From: Paenibacillus lentus
GTDB lineage: Bacteria; Bacillota; Bacilli; Paenibacillales; Paenibacillaceae
Direction of reading: 5' to 3'
NCBI RefSeq assembly: GCF_003931855.1
Contig: NZ_CP034248.1
Span: 4,154,001-4,218,000 of the forward strand
DNA: 64,000 nt
Below are positions 63,294-64,000 of the stretch, in pieces. The notes below the pieces were generated by a model, which worked only from the letters and a program-made list of their open reading frames with translations, had not been told where the DNA came from and did no database searches. The position numbers and the translations under genes were made by a program. Position 1 is the first letter of the stretch, and each line of letters opens with the position of its first letter.

Positions 63294-63322
63294 ATTATAG
63301 TCCTTCTAGTTCTAAATGTAAA
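63294..63322 (-). promoter_or_regulatory. SigA promoter of the putative 6S RNA
   Basis: Minus strand TTTACA (63317-63322) and a perfect TATAAT (63294-63299) with an exact 17-base spacer. The likely transcription start is the A near 63287. No ribosome-binding site or open frame follows. Confidence 0.85.
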
Positions 63323-63401
63323 CCTAATATAATACAATTGCATGATTTTCAAGAAAATACCAATCTGGATGTTTTTAATAAAATATCATCAAAATAACGG
63401 T

Positions 63402-64000
63402 CTAAAGCTTGGTATTCTCCTTGTCCATTCCGATTTCATCTGCATTCGCAGCGTCGACAGCATCTCCATTGCCTTCCGGCAGCCGATCCTGATCCTGGCC
63501 ATCCTCACGGTTTTCAAGTTTCCCCTCATCCTCAGAAGCTGACTCCTCTTCGCTATCTTTCGCACCTTCTTCGTTCTGACGCATCTTCTCCACTTTCTCC
63601 TGCAGCTTGTTATAGCTTACGTTGAAATTGTAAAAAGCGACGAACGCGGTAAGCGTGCCGAAACCGAATAGAATCAGCCATGTGAATTGCGCAGTAATGA
63701 AAGCCAGCGCAATGACGCAAAGTACTGTCGACAATACACGAAACGGCCGGAGAATCGTCAACAGAACCGCGTTTTTAATCAAAAGCGTAGTTTTTAAATG
63801 ATAGTGAGCAACTAAAGAAAAGAAATTAAACAAAGAAACTGAAAGCAAAATTAAGAAAATCAACATAATAATGCCGATGATCTGCATGTTGGCGAATTGC
63901 TTCATATACACGTTATAGTCGACAATCATAACAATGATCAGTAGCGTATAGAAGATCCCGCCGATCATGCTCTGCTTATAATTCTCTTTATACCCTTTAA
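63402..64000 (-). CDS. YesL-family (DUF624) membrane protein, partial
   Basis: The reading frame is open through the right edge, so the start is missing; at least 199 residues are present. At the edge it reads KGYKENYKQSMIGGIFYTLL, the middle of the YesL family, followed by three to four membrane helices. The C-terminal 60 residues are a very acidic, low-complexity tail (EEGAKDSEEESASEDEGKLE) probably in the cytoplasm. YesL proteins often lie near sugar-transport or germination genes; no function is known. Confidence 0.8.
   Translation of the reverse strand, partial: KGYKENYKQSMIGGIFYTLLIIVMIVDYNVYMKQFANMQIIGIIMLIFLILLSVSLFNFFSLVAHYHLKTTLLIKNAVLLTILRPFRVLSTVLCVIALAFITAQFTWLILFGFGTLTAFVAFYNFNVSYNKLQEKVEKMRQNEEGAKDSEEESASEDEGKLENREDGQDQDRLPEGNGDAVDAANADEIGMDKENTKL

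Noticed and set aside
63143..63352. Minus-strand frame of 69 residues in the 6S region
   Set aside because: It has no ribosome-binding site and starts upstream of the mapped promoter elements; the RNA gene explains the region better.

Overview
The window is typical of a Paenibacillus-like Firmicute. Gene starts carry strong AGGAGG-type Shine-Dalgarno sites, with frequent GTG and TTG starts. Base composition is mid-range, lipoproteins and SigA-type promoters are of Gram-positive form, and there is a T-box leader, Fur-type operators and a possible cre site. Nearly all features are chromosomal housekeeping or metabolic genes, most on the minus strand.

Layout, left to right. (1) 1-3761: a GntR/FadR repressor, an M20 amidohydrolase, an oligopeptide-type binding lipoprotein and the first codons of a permease form one minus-strand operon with a palindromic operator at its promoter. 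(2) 4160-9008: a beta-glucoside PTS EIIBCA, a 6-phospho-beta-glucosidase, a small carboxymuconolactone-decarboxylase-like protein and a LysR regulator. (3) 9471-11965: an SstT-type symporter and a DadA-like FAD oxidoreductase. (4) 12049-13856: aspartate-semialdehyde dehydrogenase behind a T-box leader whose probable specifier is lysine, followed by a degenerate tandem repeat array. (5) 13950-15690: a MerR regulator, a GAP-family membrane protein and a small membrane protein, transcribed from a promoter with the 19-bp spacer and centred palindrome that MerR proteins act on. (6) 15973-18442: an ECF sigma factor, a membrane-anchored anti-sigma-like protein and a secreted relative, with one promoter motif repeated before the sigma gene and before the secreted protein. 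(7) 18491-24194: an Old Yellow Enzyme homologue with a short internal deletion; then, on the minus strand, a response regulator, histidine kinase, beta-propeller lipoprotein and stalk-domain protein.

(8) 24615-28265 is a 3.5-kb AT-rich islet bounded by an intact tRNA-Leu(CAG) and a 52-bp exact copy of its 3' part, the signature of past integration into the tRNA 3' end. It holds two lipoprotein genes (one apparently frameshifted), a frameshifted secreted amidase, an IS30-type fragment and a MITE-like element; no integrase was seen. (9) 28566-46648: xpt, a YkvI-type transporter, the SbcD/SbcC-like pair yhaO/yhaN, a glycosyltransferase, two paralogous RsmF-like RNA methyltransferases flanking a HAD phosphatase and a pseudouridine synthase, DUF309, a small alarmone synthetase, pyrD, a 43-residue membrane protein and an L,D-transpeptidase. 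(10) 46881-52579: ferredoxin, dinB, cimA, a TlpA/ResA-like thioredoxin, a MerR regulator and a YugP-type zinc metallopeptidase.

(11) 52688-61119 is the most interesting region: a tightly overlapping six-gene operon of two paralogous glutamine-amidotransferase-fold proteins, an oligopeptide/nickel-type binding lipoprotein, a permease, a permease-ATPase fusion and an ATPase. A perfect Fur-type palindrome precedes it. The convergent LysR gene at its far end has a Fur-like box exactly inside its promoter spacer, and a second LysR gene lies upstream. I infer an iron-regulated uptake and processing system for a small ligand (metallophore, peptide or metal complex) with unknown chemistry. (12) 61217-64000: rhomboid protease, thiol peroxidase, a hypothetical protein, a probable 6S RNA with its own promoter and terminator, and a YesL-type membrane protein cut by the window edge.
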